A stretch of 64,000 bases of DNA, taken from contig DATATV010000068.1 of NCBI GenBank assembly GCA_036268615.1, positions 167,544-231,543 on the forward strand, read 5' to 3'. This DNA is from DATATV01 sp036268615. Its GTDB lineage: Bacteria; Actinomycetota; Actinomycetes; Mycobacteriales; Pseudonocardiaceae. How positions within the stretch are numbered: position 1 is the first letter of the stretch; each line of letters begins with the position of its first letter. A program made the translations under genes and the position numbers. Shown here piece after piece: positions 48,939 through 57,953 of this stretch. The notes below the pieces were generated by a model. It made no database searches, had not been told where the DNA came from, and saw only the letters and a list, made by a program, of their open reading frames with translations.

Positions 48939-50732
48939 TCAGTAGTGCAGCCCCGTCCCGTATGGCGCCAGGGTGGCGGTGCCGGCGGCGTTCGGGATGG
49001 TCACCGGGAGCTTGCCCGTCGGGTTCGTGCCGGTCAGCGTGTTGACCAGCGCGGTCAACGATCCCGGCTGATAGCCGTAGGCGGCCACATATGTTGGTGC
49101 TGAGGGAAAGTAGGACAGGTCGTACGGACCGCCGACGGACGCGACGACCACCGGTTTGCCGGCGGCGAGCAGCGCGTTGACCAGGCTCTGCTGGGTGGTG
49201 TCGCCCCAGGCGTTCTCGGTCAGCACCACCGTCACGTCATTGGCCTGCGCCGCTGTGACCGCCGCGGAAATCGTCGCTGCGCTCGGTGAACCGGTCCACA
49301 GGTGCTGCACGGTGAACCCCTTGCCGGTCAACGAATCCGCCACCGACTGTGTCGTGGACACGCCCCAACCGGTGACCAGCACGTGCGGCGTCCTCGTCGA
49401 AGCCAGCGGGAGGACGTGACTGTTGTTGCGTACCAAGGTGATCGACTTTGCATCGATCGCGGCCATCGTATTGAGGTGCGCGGGCGTGCCAACCGTCGCG
49501 GTGACGGCGGCGGCCGTCGTGTAGGGGTTGGTGAAAAGGCCCTCGGCGGCCTTCATCGTCAGAATCCGGGTGACGGACTGGTCGATCCGCGCAACGCTGA
49601 TCGTGCCCGCCTGCACCGCGTCGAGCACCGTCTGGATCGCGCTGGGCAGGTCCGTCGGCATCAGCAGTTCGTCGTCACCGGCATTGATCGCGTCCAGCAT
49701 CACCTGGCTCTGCGGGATGCTCGCGAGAGCTCCGGCCGCCAGCGAATCGGTGATGACCACGCCGTTGTAGTGCAGAGTGTTGCGCAGCAGGCCCGTGACG
49801 ATCGGCTCGGACAGGCTGGCCGGGAGGCCGGACGGGTCGAGTGCGGGCGCGACGATATGTGCGGCCATGATCGAACGCGCACCGGCGGCGATGGCTGCCT
49901 GGAACGGCGGAATGTCGGTGGCCATGATCTGGGCTTTGGTCTCGTTGTTCACCGCTACGCCGTTGTCGGTGTTCACCGTCGTGTCGCCGAGGCCGGGGAA
50001 GTGTTTGGCCTGCGCGGCCACGCCGGCCTGCTGGTAGCCGGTGATCGCGGCTGCCGCGTCCGCCGCGACCGCGAGCGGACGGTCGCCGAAGGACCGGGGG
50101 CCGTCGGCGCTGTTCTGCGGGTTGGTGTTCACGTCGACGACCGGGGCGTCGTCCATGTTGATGCCCATCGCGCGCAGCTCCGCGCCGGACACGGAGGCCG
50201 CGCGGTAGGCGTTGAGCGGGTCGGCGGTCGCGCCCAGGGCCATGTTGCCGGGGGACACCGCGGCCGGGGCGCCGATCCGGTTGACGATGCCGCCCTCCTG
50301 ATCAGTGCTGATCTGCACCGGCACGCCCGCGCTGTTGGCCAGTGCGGCTGTCTGCAGGCCATTGGACAGGGTGGCGATCTGTTGCGGATCGGTGAGCACG
50401 TTCGACCAGGCGAAGTAGATGATGCCGCCGAGGTGGTACTTGGCCAGCAGGTCCGCGCCGTTGTCGACGTCGTTGCCGTAGAGCGCGCGGTTCTCGGCTA
50501 CGTCGGTCGCGTCCTCGGCATTCGCACTCGTGCCGTAGGCGTAGGTGACGAACATCTGCTCGACCTTGTCGGTCAGCGACATCCTGGCCACCTGGGCGCG
50601 GACCGTGGCCGCCATCGTGGCGCTCGCATCGACCGTGGGGGAGGGGCCCGCGGCGAACGCGGGCGCCGTGAGGGCGGTTGCCGCGCCAAATAACGCCAGC
50701 ACAATCGGGGTGAGGATCCGGCGCGGTGTCAT
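48939..50732 (-). CDS. secreted glycoside hydrolase family 3 protein
   Basis: 597 aa. Signal peptide (PRRILTPIVLALFGAATALT, cleavage near APAFAAG). GH3 N-domain with KHFPGLGDTT, nucleophile in VVITDSLAAGAL, and YFAWSNVLTDPQQI; a GH3 C-domain follows (about 430-597: ITLVRNNSHVLPL). NagZ-type enzymes have a His at KHFPGHGDTSxDSH; here that His is replaced by Asp (VNTD), so beta-N-acetylglucosaminidase or beta-glucosidase cannot be decided. AGGAGG precedes ATG 50732. Divergent from an APC permease. Confidence 0.88.
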   Translation of the reverse strand: MTPRRILTPIVLALFGAATALTAPAFAAGPSPTVDASATMAATVRAQVARMSLTDKVEQMFVTYAYGTSANAEDATDVAENRALYGNDVDNGADLLAKYHLGGIIYFAWSNVLTDPQQIATLSNGLQTAALANSAGVPVQISTDQEGGIVNRIGAPAAVSPGNMALGATADPLNAYRAASVSGAELRAMGINMDDAPVVDVNTNPQNSADGPRSFGDRPLAVAADAAAAITGYQQAGVAAQAKHFPGLGDTTVNTDNGVAVNNETKAQIMATDIPPFQAAIAAGARSIMAAHIVAPALDPSGLPASLSEPIVTGLLRNTLHYNGVVITDSLAAGALASIPQSQVMLDAINAGDDELLMPTDLPSAIQTVLDAVQAGTISVARIDQSVTRILTMKAAEGLFTNPYTTAAAVTATVGTPAHLNTMAAIDAKSITLVRNNSHVLPLASTRTPHVLVTGWGVSTTQSVADSLTGKGFTVQHLWTGSPSAATISAAVTAAQANDVTVVLTENAWGDTTQQSLVNALLAAGKPVVVASVGGPYDLSYFPSAPTYVAAYGYQPGSLTALVNTLTGTNPTGKLPVTIPNAAGTATLAPYGTGLHY

Positions 50733-50922
50733 GCTGCCTCCTGAGTCACCACAGCTCATCTCCGCATGTTGCCAATCGACCAGACATGCGGCGTAACGCG
50801 GAAGTATTTCACCGCCCTGCCCTCGTGTCGTCAACCCACGGAGCCCGATCGGCCGCACGGGTTGCGCCTCGTGGCGCACGAGATCGGTCGACGACCCTTC
50901 CGAGAACTCGGTAGGTATGTTA

Positions 50923-50933
50923 GGAAGGCTTCC
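50923..50933. promoter_or_regulatory. palindrome in GH3/permease divergent region
   Basis: GGAAGGCTTCC is a perfect palindrome (5-1-5) 33 nt upstream of the permease start, next to a -10-like TATGTT at 50916-50921. Confidence 0.4.
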
Positions 50934-50965
50934 AAACCAATAAGCGGCAGTTGGAGGTATCCGCA

Positions 50966-52438
50966 GTGTCGTCGACTCCCGAACCGGCCGGCAGCACCGC
51001 GTCGCCGGACGCCTCCCGCAGCGGCTTCGAGCGGCGTATCAAGCTGCTGCCGGCCACCGCGATCAACATGACCCAGATGTGTGGGATCGGCCCGTTCGTG
51101 ACCATCCCGGTGATGGTCACGACGATGGGCGGCCCGCAGGCGATGTTCGGCTGGATCGTCGGCGCGATCATCGCGCTCGCCGACGGCCTGGTCTGGGCCG
51201 AACTCGGCGCGGCGATGCCCGGTTCCGGTGGCACGTATGTCTACCTGCGCGAGGCCTTCCAGTACCGGACCGGCCGGCTGATGCCGTTCCTGTTCGCCTG
51301 GACGGCGATGTTGTTCATCCCGTTGATCATGTCCACCGGTGTCATCGGGCTGGTGTCCTACCTCGGCTACCTGTGGCCGGCGCTCGTCGACCCGGCCGGC
51401 ACCGCGACCCCGCTGGGGCACATCGTCGGCATCGCGGTCACCGCGCTCGTCGTGTTGCTGCTGTACCGCAAGATCGGCGACATCGGCCGGATCACCACGG
51501 TGTTCTTCTTCGTCATGCTGGTCGCCATGGTCGCGGTCATCCTGGCCGCCTACACGCACTTCCACGCCGGCCTCGCCTTCGACTACCCGGCCGGTGCGTT
51601 CCATCCGTTCAGTGGCACGTTCTGGACCGGCCTCGGCGGCGGCCTGGTCATCGCGATCTACGACTACCTCGGCTACAACACCTCGGCCTATCTCGGCGCC
51701 GAGGTGGACAACCCGGGACGCACGCTGCCCCGGTCGATCATCTACGCGATCATCGGCATCATGGCCCTGTACCTGCTGTTGCAGGTCGGTGTGCTCGGGG
51801 CGGTGCCCTGGCGGCAGATCGCCGGGTCCTCCTCGATCGCCTCGCTCGTGTTGGCCAACGCGTGGGGCAGCGTGGCCGCCAGGATCGTCACCGTGCTGAT
51901 CGTGGTGACCGCGTTCGCCTCCGTGTTCGCCGGACTGCTCGGCGGGTCGCGGGTGCCGTTCGAAGCCGCGCGGGACAAGCTCTTCCTGCCCTGGTTCGGC
52001 CGGTTGCACCCACGGCTGCACTTCCCGCACGTGGCGCTGATCGTGCTCGGCGTGATCACCGCGGTCGGGTCGCTGTTCACGTTGACGACGGTGATCAACA
52101 TGCTGACCGCGGTGATCGTGATCGTCCAGTCGGTCGCCCAGATCGTCGCGCTGGTGGTACTCCGCCGCCGGCAGCCCGACCTGCCCCGGCCCTACCGGCA
52201 GTGGCTCTACCCGGTGCCGGCGATCGTCGCGCTGATCGGCTGGGTCTACATCTACAAGTCGGACGGGACCGAGGAGATCCTGCTCTCGTTGGCGTGGCTG
52301 GTCGTCGGCATTGTCGCCTTCGGGGTGTGGGCCCGGCTGGAGCGCACCTGGCCGTTCGGGCCCAAGGAGATCCGGGAACAGTTCCGGCCCGCCGCCATCG
52401 CTTCCGCTGCGGTCGGAGATGGGACGTCTTCCCGGTAG
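50966..52438 (+). CDS. APC-family amino-acid/polyamine permease
   Basis: 490 aa with about 12 hydrophobic segments. Typical helix 1 AINMTQMCGIGPFVTIPVMV and GLVWAELGAAMPGSGGTYVYLREAF, then GYNTSAYLGAEVDNPGRTLPRSI. This is the amino-acid-polyamine-organocation type. GTG 50966 with GGAGG at 50953. Transport direction and substrate unknown; a basic amino acid, polyamine or amino-sugar-derived compound is possible. The FadR-type gene follows after 178 nt. Confidence 0.88.
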   Translation: MSSTPEPAGSTASPDASRSGFERRIKLLPATAINMTQMCGIGPFVTIPVMVTTMGGPQAMFGWIVGAIIALADGLVWAELGAAMPGSGGTYVYLREAFQYRTGRLMPFLFAWTAMLFIPLIMSTGVIGLVSYLGYLWPALVDPAGTATPLGHIVGIAVTALVVLLLYRKIGDIGRITTVFFFVMLVAMVAVILAAYTHFHAGLAFDYPAGAFHPFSGTFWTGLGGGLVIAIYDYLGYNTSAYLGAEVDNPGRTLPRSIIYAIIGIMALYLLLQVGVLGAVPWRQIAGSSSIASLVLANAWGSVAARIVTVLIVVTAFASVFAGLLGGSRVPFEAARDKLFLPWFGRLHPRLHFPHVALIVLGVITAVGSLFTLTTVINMLTAVIVIVQSVAQIVALVVLRRRQPDLPRPYRQWLYPVPAIVALIGWVYIYKSDGTEEILLSLAWLVVGIVAFGVWARLERTWPFGPKEIREQFRPAAIASAAVGDGTSSR

Positions 52439-52615
52439 AGCCGAGCAGCGGTGGCGGAAGTGCCGGAAAATGTGGTCAAATCATCGGATGACTGATCTGT
52501 CTTGTCCGGGTAGGCCGTGATGCCGGAGATCGAGCCGCCGGGCCGGCTCGCCGACCCCTGATAACCAGGGGCTTCTCGGTAGAGTTGCGGTTCGGATCTC
52601 TGGAAGGACACCCCC

Positions 52616-53386
52616 GTGGCCATTACGGACGAGGCGATCGAGAAGATCAAGGAGATGATCGTCAGCGGCGCGCTGCGCCCCGGCGATCGCCTGCCCCGTG
52701 AGGCCGACCTCGCCGAGCGACTCGGTTTGTCCCGGAACTCCCTGCGGGAGGCGGTCAAGGCGCTCTCGCTGATCCACGTGCTGGACGTGCGGCAGGGCGA
52801 CGGCACCTACGTGACGAGCCTGGAACCCGCGCTGCTGCTGGACGCGATGGGCTTCGTCATCGACTTCCACCGCGACGACACCGTGCTGGACTTCCTTGAG
52901 GTGCGGCGCATCCTGGAACCGGCGGCGACCGCGATGGCGGCCACCCGGATCAGCGAGGACCAGGTCGCCGAACTGCGCGACCTGCTCGATCGGCTCGGTC
53001 CGGACCCGTCGGTGGAGGAACTTGTCGCCAACGACCTGGAGTTCCACCGTCGGATCGCGCTCTGCTCGGGCAACCAGGTGCTGTGCTCGCTGGTCGACGG
53101 CCTGTCCGGCCCGACCCAGCGGGCCCGGATCTGGCGCGGCCTGACCCAGGAGGCCGCGGTGGCCCGGACCCTCGCCGAGCACCGGGCGATCTGCGACGCC
53201 CTGTCCGCCGGGCAGCCGGAGGTGGCTCAGGCTTGGGCGACCGTGCATATCGCCGGGGTGGAGCAGTGGCTGCGCGAGGCCCTGTCGGGCCCTGTTGTGG
53301 GCCATGTCTCGGGCCCTGTCGGGCCAGCGACAAGGGAGGGCCAGGAGCGAAGCGACCCCAGCGCCGCCGGCCGTGCGGCCCGCTAA
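52616..53386 (+). CDS. FadR-type GntR regulator with repeat-derived tail
   Basis: 256 aa. HTH: DEAIEKIKEMIVSGALRPGDRLPREADLAERLGLSRNSLREAV; FCD effector domain (about 75-225: VLDFLEVRRILEPAATAMAAT, HRRIALCSGN, EHRAICDAL) with metal-binding His residues. The last ~27 residues (from about SGPVVGHV) are encoded by the dispersed repeat, so the ancestral stop may have been lost. GTG 52616. Likely controls the fucose-type operon, which is convergent. CCCCTG/CAGGGG inverted arms lie at 52555-52571. Confidence 0.88.
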   Translation: MAITDEAIEKIKEMIVSGALRPGDRLPREADLAERLGLSRNSLREAVKALSLIHVLDVRQGDGTYVTSLEPALLLDAMGFVIDFHRDDTVLDFLEVRRILEPAATAMAATRISEDQVAELRDLLDRLGPDPSVEELVANDLEFHRRIALCSGNQVLCSLVDGLSGPTQRARIWRGLTQEAAVARTLAEHRAICDALSAGQPEVAQAWATVHIAGVEQWLREALSGPVVGHVSGPVGPATREGQERSDPSAAGRAAR

Positions 53387-53505
53387 TCGGGCCCTGTCTC
53401 GGGCTGTCGGGCCAGCGACAAGGGAGGGCCAGGAGCGAAGCGACCTCTTTTTGCCGCTGGAGCCCTGTCTCGCGGCGACACTCCAGGACCAAGAGCGAAG
53501 CGACC
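53299..53505 (+). repeat. three copies of dispersed palindromic repeat
   Basis: Copy 1 at 53299-53357 and copy 2 at 53389-53445 are near identical over 55 bp; copy 3 at 53460-53505 is shorter and diverged. Shared sequence: TGTCTCGGGC, then GGGCCAGCGACAAGGGAGG and GGAGCGAAGCGACC, with inner TGTCG/CGACA arms. Copy 1 is inside the GntR reading frame; copies 2 and 3 fill the gap to the next gene. Inverted copy at 16600. Confidence 0.88.
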
Positions 53506-53555
53506 TCTTTTGCCCCCGGCCCTGCGGGTTGCCTCTTCGGCAGATGTTGTATTCG

Positions 53556-54407
53556 TCAGAGGTCGTACCAGGCTCGCGCGGTGTTGCCGAAGACGGCGTT
53601 TCGTTCCGCTGTGGACAGTTCGCCACAGAGGTCGCCGGCCAGGGCGAAGACTTCCTGGTAGCCGGTGGCCAGTTCGCAGACCGGCCAGTCCGAGCCGAAC
53701 ATCACCCGGTCCGGGCCGAATGCGAACAGTACTCGCAGCGCGTATGGGCGGAGGTCAGCAGGACTCCAGTGTTTCCAGTCGGCTTCGGTGACCAGACCGG
53801 ACAGTTTGCACGCCACATTCGGCAGCTCGGCCAGCGTGCCCAGCAGGTCTGACCATGACTGGGTTTCGCCGGTGGCGATCCGCGGTTTGCCGGCGTGGTC
53901 CAGGATGAACCTGGCTTCGGGCAACGCTTGCACGGTCTTGATCGCGGCGGGTAGTTGGCCGGGGGACAGCAGCAGGTCGTAGGCCAGGCCGGCGTTGGCG
54001 ATCGCGCGTAGGCCGCGTCGCACGTCGGGGCGGGTCAGCCACTCCGGGTCGGGCTCGTCCTGGACCTGGTGGCGGATGCCGACCAGGCGTTCACCGCCCG
54101 GCCTGGTGCGCAGTTCGGCCAGGGTGTCGGCGATTGCCGGGTCGGTCAGGTTCACCCAGCCGACCACGCCTCGGATCAGGTCCGGTTCGGCCGCCGCGGT
54201 CGCCAGAAACTCGGTCGTCTCCGTCAGATCGGACGTCGTCTGGACCAGAACCGTGCCGGACACGCCCGCCTTGTCGGTCCGCTCGCGTAGGTCGGCTGCG
54301 TCGTAGCGGCGCCGGATCGGTGTCATCGCCTCGCCGGCCAGCCATGGATAGTCCCGGGTCGCCAGGTCCCAGAGGTGGTGGTGGGCATCAACAACAGAAT
54401 CGGTCAT
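53556..54407 (-). CDS. amidohydrolase-family lactonase (L-fuconolactonase type)
   Basis: 283-aa TIM-barrel hydrolase: DAHHHLWDLATRDYPWL metal motif, RGVVGWVNLTDP, GIRHQVQDEPDP, FILDHAGKP and RVMFGSDWPVCEL. The set of His and Asp fits L-fuconolactonase / 4-sulfomuconolactonase-like amidohydrolase_2 enzymes. Opens L-fucono-lactone to L-fuconate in the inferred pathway. ATG 54407 overlaps the AKR stop (ATGA). Confidence 0.87.
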   Translation of the reverse strand: MTDSVVDAHHHLWDLATRDYPWLAGEAMTPIRRRYDAADLRERTDKAGVSGTVLVQTTSDLTETTEFLATAAAEPDLIRGVVGWVNLTDPAIADTLAELRTRPGGERLVGIRHQVQDEPDPEWLTRPDVRRGLRAIANAGLAYDLLLSPGQLPAAIKTVQALPEARFILDHAGKPRIATGETQSWSDLLGTLAELPNVACKLSGLVTEADWKHWSPADLRPYALRVLFAFGPDRVMFGSDWPVCELATGYQEVFALAGDLCGELSTAERNAVFGNTARAWYDL

Positions 54408-55417
54408 GGCGTGCTGTCCGCTCGGATCAGTCCGGTGGCGGCCAGTTCCTGCCACAGGTCGTCGGGCACTGGTTTGCTGAACAGGCCGGCGTTGCGGTCG
54501 ACCTGCGTCGCCGAGCGCGCCCCGAGACACACCGTGGCCACGGTGGGGTGGCGCAACGGGAACTGGGCGGCGGCCGTGGGCAGGGCCACCCCGTGCCGCT
54601 CGCAGACCTGCGCGATCCGGGTGGCCCGGTCGATCAGCTCGGCTTCGGCGGGGGCGTAGTTGTAGTGCGCGTCGGCGCGTGGGCGGTCGGTGGCCAGGAT
54701 GCCGGAGTTGAAGACTCCGGCCGCCACCACGGAAACCTTGTGTTGCGCGGCGAGCGGCAGCAGGTCCGCCACGGCGGACTGGTCGAGCAGGCTGTAGCGG
54801 CCGGCCAGCATGACCACGTCCAGGTCGGTGTGTCGGACGAACTCGGCCAGCATCGCGGACTGGTTCATTCCGGCGCCGAAACCGGAGATCACGCCCTGCG
54901 CCCGCAGTTCCGACAGCGCCGGGAAAGCGCCGTCCAGTGCTTCCCGGTAGTGGCCGTCGGGGTCGTGCACGAACACCACGTCCACCCGGTCGGTGCCCAG
55001 CCGGGTCAGGCTCGACTCGATCGAGCGAAGCACGCCGTCCCGGCTGTAGTCCAGCACCCGGCGGGCGGTCGCGGGCACGTCGAAGCCCTCGTCGTCGCGG
55101 GCGGTCGCGCCGGCCGGGTTGTCCACCAGCAGGCGGCCGACCTTGGTGGAGAGCACCAGCTCGGCGCGGTGCTGGCCGGCCAGCGCCCGGCCAAGGCGGC
55201 GCTCGGACAGGCCGAGGCCGTAGTGCGGAGCGGTGTCGAAGTAGCGCACCCCGGCCCGTAGCGCTGCCTCGACCGCGCCCGCGGCGACCTCGTCGTCGAC
55301 CGCCTGGTAGAGGTTGCCGATCACGGCACCGCCGAAGGCGAACGGGCCGACCCGCAGGCCCGACCGGCCCAGCGGCCTGGTCGGGACCTCGGTGTCGGGG
55401 TTGTCCTTAACTGCCAA
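54404..55417 (-). CDS. aldo/keto reductase, L-fucose dehydrogenase type
   Basis: 337 aa. AKR catalytic set: Asp and Tyr in YFDTAPHYG, Lys in LSTKVGR, His in VFVHDPDGHY. GRSGLRVGPFAFGGAVIGNLY and LSERRLGRALA match D-threo-aldose 1-dehydrogenases that oxidise L-fucose. TTG 55417 start, with GGGAG 5 nt upstream, follows the permease stop by 11 nt; no ATG or GTG gives a complete N terminus. Fucose substrate is inferred from context. Confidence 0.87.
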   Translation of the reverse strand: MAVKDNPDTEVPTRPLGRSGLRVGPFAFGGAVIGNLYQAVDDEVAAGAVEAALRAGVRYFDTAPHYGLGLSERRLGRALAGQHRAELVLSTKVGRLLVDNPAGATARDDEGFDVPATARRVLDYSRDGVLRSIESSLTRLGTDRVDVVFVHDPDGHYREALDGAFPALSELRAQGVISGFGAGMNQSAMLAEFVRHTDLDVVMLAGRYSLLDQSAVADLLPLAAQHKVSVVAAGVFNSGILATDRPRADAHYNYAPAEAELIDRATRIAQVCERHGVALPTAAAQFPLRHPTVATVCLGARSATQVDRNAGLFSKPVPDDLWQELAATGLIRADSTP

Positions 55418-55428
55418 CGTTTCTCCCG

Positions 55429-56451
55429 TCAATCCTGCGCTTTGCCCGAGGTTATCCTGGACAGCACGAGCGCGGCCAGGATGATCACCCCATAGATGGC
55501 GTTGATCCAGTTCGCGGACACCCCGGCCAGGGTCAGGATGTTGTTGATCAGCCCGAGGGCGACCACCCCGCACAGCGCGCCGAACAGGGTGCCCTTGCCG
55601 CCGTCCAGGCTGATTCCGCCGATCACGCACGCGGCGAACACGGTGAAGATCCAGCCGGAACCCTGGCTGGCCTGGTCGGCGCCGAGTCGGCCGGTCGCCA
55701 GCAGGCCACCGAACGCGGCCAACATGCCGCCCACGATGAGGACCACCCAGACCACCCGATTGGTGCGGATACCGGCCGCGCGGGCCGCGTCCAGGTTGCC
55801 GCCGATGGCGTAGACCGAGCGGCCGTGCCGGAAGTAGCCCAGCACGATGATCCCGATCACGAAGGCGAGCGCGCAGATCCACACCGACACCGGCATGCCC
55901 AGCCACACCTTCGAACCCAGGTAGAGGAACGCCGGCGGCACGGTGGACAGGCTGTTGCCGCCGGTGACGCCGTTCTGCACACCACGCAGGGTGATCAGCA
56001 TGCCCAGCGTGACGATGAACGCCGAGAGCCGGAACTTGAGGATCATCAGGCCGTTGAACGCGCCGATCAGCGCGCCCACCAACAGACAAACCGGCACCGC
56101 TGTCCACATCGGCCACATCGTGCCGATGCCGTTGGCCGATTTCGGCAGGATCAGCACCATCGCCACCGCGGGCGCGAGGCCGACCGTCGACTCCAGCGAC
56201 AGGTCGAACTTGCCGCTGATCAGGATCACCGACTCGGCCAGCACCAGCAGGGACAGCTCGGTCTGCTGCTGCAACACGTTGACCAGGTTGTCGGAGCTGA
56301 GGAAGACCGACGGGTCGACCAGCGTGCCGACCACCCCCAGCGCGATGATCACCGGAATCAGCGTGAAATCGCGCAGCCGCGCCAGTCGCGGCACCGGCCG
56401 GCGCACCCTGGCGGCCGGCTCGACGGCCACGTCGGACCGTAGGGCACTCAT
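55429..56451 (-). CDS. sugar ABC permease, RbsC type
   Basis: 340 aa, about 10 helices, CUT2 family. FKFRLSAFIVTLGMLITLRGVQNGV is the permease core (LKFRLSAFIVTLGML) and NLDAARAAGIRTNRV the cytoplasmic loop. ATG 56451 overlaps the ATPase stop (ATGA). Imports a monosaccharide with the next two genes. Confidence 0.92.
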   Translation of the reverse strand: MSALRSDVAVEPAARVRRPVPRLARLRDFTLIPVIIALGVVGTLVDPSVFLSSDNLVNVLQQQTELSLLVLAESVILISGKFDLSLESTVGLAPAVAMVLILPKSANGIGTMWPMWTAVPVCLLVGALIGAFNGLMILKFRLSAFIVTLGMLITLRGVQNGVTGGNSLSTVPPAFLYLGSKVWLGMPVSVWICALAFVIGIIVLGYFRHGRSVYAIGGNLDAARAAGIRTNRVVWVVLIVGGMLAAFGGLLATGRLGADQASQGSGWIFTVFAACVIGGISLDGGKGTLFGALCGVVALGLINNILTLAGVSANWINAIYGVIILAALVLSRITSGKAQD

Positions 56452-57953
56452 GACTCGATCCCTTCCATCGCGGCGACCAGCTGGTTCTCCGTCCAGCCGG
56501 CCGGCAGTTCGGCGTGCACCCGGCCGTGCAACAGCACCACCACCCGGTCGCACACGCGGAGGTCGTCGATCTCGTCGGACACCACCAGCACCCCGGTGCC
56601 CTGCTCGGCGACCGTGTCCACGACGCCGAGCAGGGACTCCCGGGAGCGCACGTCCACCCCGACCGTCGGGCTGATCAGCACCAGCGCGCGCGGCTGGTTG
56701 GCCAGCGCCCGCGCCATCACCACTTTCTGGGCGTTGCCACCGGACAGGCCGGCCACCGGCTGTTCCGGTCCGTCGGTCTTGATGGCCAGGTCGTCGATGG
56801 CCTGCCAGGCGGTCGCCCTGCGCCGCCGTGGACTGATGAAACCGCCGCGCCCCAACCGATCGGTCACCGTGAGAGTGGCGTTCTCGGCGACACTCAACAG
56901 CGGCACCAAGCCCTGCTGGTGACGGTCCTGCGGCACGAAGCCCAACCCGGCGCGCAGCGCGGAGGCCACGTCGCCCGGTGCGGTGCGCCGTCCGCACACA
57001 TCGACCGTGCCGGCGGTCTGCGGGCGCAGGCCGACCAGCGTCTCGGCCAGTGCGACCTTGCCGCTGCCGCCGACCCCGGCCACGCCGACCACCTCGCCGG
57101 CGCGCACCGCGAGGTCCACGTCGGCGTACTCGCCGGCCACGCTCAGCCCGCCGGCCGCGAGCACCACCTCGGCGTCCTCGGCCACCGCGCGCTGCTGGTG
57201 GGTGGCGGACTCCGCGACGGACTCGCCGGTCATCGCCTCCACCAGCGCGTTCGGCGTGATGTCGGCGACCGGGGTGGTCAGCACGTGCCGGGCGTCCCGG
57301 AACACGGTGACCACGTCGCAGACGTCGAAGACCTCCTGGAGGTGGTGGGAGATGAACAGGAACGTCACCCCGGTCCGGCGCAGCTGCCGCATGCTGGTGA
57401 ACAGCCGCTCGATCGCCTTGGCCTCCAGTTGGGCGGTCGGCTCGTCCAGGATGACGAACTGCGCGCCCAGCGACAGCGCCCTGGCGATCTCCACCCGCTG
57501 CCGCTGCTCCACGGTCAGCTCGCCGGCCAGCCACTCGGGGTTGACGTCCACCTCGTAGGCGGCCAGCAGGTCCCGGGCCTTGGCCCGCAGCGACCGCCAG
57601 CCGATGGGGCCCGCGCCGGACTGTCGGTTGAGGAACAGGTTCTCGGCCACCGACAACGTCGGGATGATCGTGGACTTCTGGTAGACGCAGGCCGCGATGC
57701 GTCGCCAGCCGTCCCGGTCGGCCGGCGGGGGAGCGGGCCGGCCGGCGAACCGGAGTTCGCCGGCGTCGGCCCGTTGCAGCCCGGTCAGGATCGACACCAG
57801 GGTGGACTTGCCGGCCCCGTTGCGGCCCACCAGCGCGTGCGTGTGACCGGGCTGGATGGTGATGCCGGCATCGTCGAGCGCGAGGGTGGCGCCGTAGCGC
57901 TTGGTCACGCCGGTGGCTTCCACCACCGGTGTCGAGGCTGCCGGCTGGGTCAT
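56448..57953 (-). CDS. sugar ABC ATPase, RbsA type
   Basis: 501-aa tandem ATPase. NBD1: GRNGAGKST, VILDEPTAQLE, with the signature altered to LTVEQRQRVEI. NBD2: GVGGSGKVALAE, LSGGNAQKVVMARAL, but Walker B reads LVLISPTVGVD, lacking the Asp and catalytic Glu. One active site is therefore expected to be non-hydrolytic, a pattern seen in some CUT2 ATPases. ATG 57953 overlaps the binding-protein stop (ATGA). Confidence 0.91.
   Translation of the reverse strand: MTQPAASTPVVEATGVTKRYGATLALDDAGITIQPGHTHALVGRNGAGKSTLVSILTGLQRADAGELRFAGRPAPPPADRDGWRRIAACVYQKSTIIPTLSVAENLFLNRQSGAGPIGWRSLRAKARDLLAAYEVDVNPEWLAGELTVEQRQRVEIARALSLGAQFVILDEPTAQLEAKAIERLFTSMRQLRRTGVTFLFISHHLQEVFDVCDVVTVFRDARHVLTTPVADITPNALVEAMTGESVAESATHQQRAVAEDAEVVLAAGGLSVAGEYADVDLAVRAGEVVGVAGVGGSGKVALAETLVGLRPQTAGTVDVCGRRTAPGDVASALRAGLGFVPQDRHQQGLVPLLSVAENATLTVTDRLGRGGFISPRRRRATAWQAIDDLAIKTDGPEQPVAGLSGGNAQKVVMARALANQPRALVLISPTVGVDVRSRESLLGVVDTVAEQGTGVLVVSDEIDDLRVCDRVVVLLHGRVHAELPAGWTENQLVAAMEGIES

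Noticed and set aside
53083..53852. Open frames through the repeat cluster at 53299-53505 in several frames
   Set aside because: They are produced by the repeats and overlap the regulator and lactonase genes; no family-like sequence.
55424..57534. Single long leftward frame joining permease and part of ATPase region
   Set aside because: Only the part from ATG 56451 has permease features; the upstream part is an out-of-frame reading of the ATPase gene.
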